A DNA stretch of 16,934 bases, from the NCBI GenBank assembly GCA_026770585.1, contig MU646569.1:455363-472296 (forward strand). Reading direction: 5' to 3'. Made by a program: the position numbers and the translations under genes. Positions within the stretch are counted from its first letter, which is position 1. Every line of letters starts with the position of its first letter. The notes beneath the pieces were generated by a model that was given only the letters and a program-made list of their open reading frames with translations, was not told the DNA's origin and did not search any database. The DNA is from Baffinella frigidus (lineage: Eukaryota; Cryptophyceae; Cryptomonadales; Baffinellaceae). This document shows positions 16,590 to 16,934 of the stretch, in pieces.

Positions 16590-16616
16590 CTGCGGAGAGA
16601 GCGTGTTGTCGTTTTT

Positions 16617-16722
16617 GAGACAGCGAGAGAGATAGAGAGCGAGCGAGAGAGAGAGAGAGAGAAAGAGGAAGGAGAGAGAGAGGGGGGGAGGGGGAGGGGG
16701 GGAGGGGGAGGGAGCAAGCCAG
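16617..16722. repeat. GA/GGGA microsatellite upstream of exon 1
   Basis: (GA)n and G-rich runs; CT-rich on the coding strand, ending shortly before the exon 1 acceptor, so it may serve as an extended polypyrimidine tract. Confidence 0.9.
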
Positions 16723-16744
16723 AGAGAAAGAAGACTCGAATGCA

Positions 16745-16766
16745 AAGCAACTAAGCTTAGTTGCTT
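16745..16766. repeat. 22-bp perfect palindrome AAGCAACTAAGCTTAGTTGC...
   Basis: Self-complementary sequence beside a further AAAGCAACTAAG copy. Similar TTAGTAAAGCAACT words occur near 800-860, suggesting a small dispersed repeat. Confidence 0.85.
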
Positions 16767-16840
16767 GTAAAGCAACTAAGCAAAACCAGGAAACCGCATT
16801 CATGTCACCTGGCGCACGACCAACGCCCGGTCGCGCTCAC

Positions 16841-16870
16841 CCCCCGCGTTTTTGTTGGCGGCGCCGTCGT
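16841..16870 (-). other. Possible exon upstream of exon 1, weak
   Basis: On the minus strand CTTGCAG|ACGACGG opens a 30-nt segment closed by GGGG|GTGAGC, both good splice sites. The frame that matches exon 1 (phase 0) reads TTAPPTKTRG, low complexity. The frame reading DGAANKNAG is EF-loop-like but does not match exon 1. Only the splice-site match supports it. Confidence 0.2.
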
Positions 16871-16934
16871 CTGCAAGTATCACTTGCCCGGGCAGCCCTG
16901 AACTCTAAACCCTTCAGCAGAACAGCGAACACAA

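Noticed and set aside
16472-16803. Minus-strand open frames starting MLYKQLS or MNAVSWFCLVAL, the latter like a signal peptide
   Set aside because: They run through the GA/CT microsatellite and are not joined in frame to exon 1 by a continuous reading; exon 1 starts at a good acceptor instead.

Overview
This is a gene-sparse, repeat-rich eukaryotic nuclear window. Single-frame ORFs are short (the longest, 192 codons, is probably fortuitous). Reading the minus strand for splice sites instead gives one multi-exon gene that crosses almost the whole window. I place 19 small exons (32 to 143 nt) between 16589 and 1252. All 18 junctions agree in codon phase, and together they give 1758 nt, exactly 586 codons, with no stop. 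Two more probable exons follow (1111-1076, 781-727). No start or stop codon is convincing, so both gene ends probably lie outside the window. No plus-strand gene, rRNA, tRNA or CRISPR array was seen.

The product is an EF-hand-repeat protein. The first module (exons 1-2) has a canonical calcium loop with D1, N3, D5, G6, V8 and E12. About nine further modules keep the EF-hand helix pattern (for example MKEAFRVYQAL, LKEAFRLFDL, MEEAFRVFQ, ISMREFVLAF, FIEFF) but have lost or altered loop ligands. I do not recognise a named orthologue. In at least six modules an intron falls inside the EF-hand.

The introns (about 140 to 1911 nt) are filled with degenerate plant-type telomere repeats. These read TTTAGGG on the plus strand, hence CCCTAAA on the coding strand, almost always in that one orientation. 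Several exon acceptors look like the end of such a repeat (CTAAACCAG, CTAAATCAG). Other contents are GA/CT microsatellites, MITE-like inverted repeats, perfect hairpins and dispersed repeat families.

The most striking structure is a rule followed by roughly 35 to 40 truncated exon copies. Copies of an exon's 3' end with its donor lie downstream of the intact exon, and copies of an exon's 5' end with its acceptor lie upstream. This is the geometry expected from repeated tandem duplication across exon-intron boundaries, and it lines the introns with decoy splice sites. One copy (4151-4210) carries exon 15 and exon 16 sequence joined exactly at the predicted splice junction. It is either a fossil of the exon before a telomere-repeat intron was gained or a spliced cDNA-derived copy.

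Organism: TTTAGGG-type repeats, tiny GT-AG exons with one apparent GC-AG intron, roughly balanced GC content and an EF-hand-rich protein suggest a protist or alga. Chromerid or other photosynthetic alveolate is my best guess (inference, modest confidence). Dinoflagellate or another TTTAGGG lineage is not excluded.
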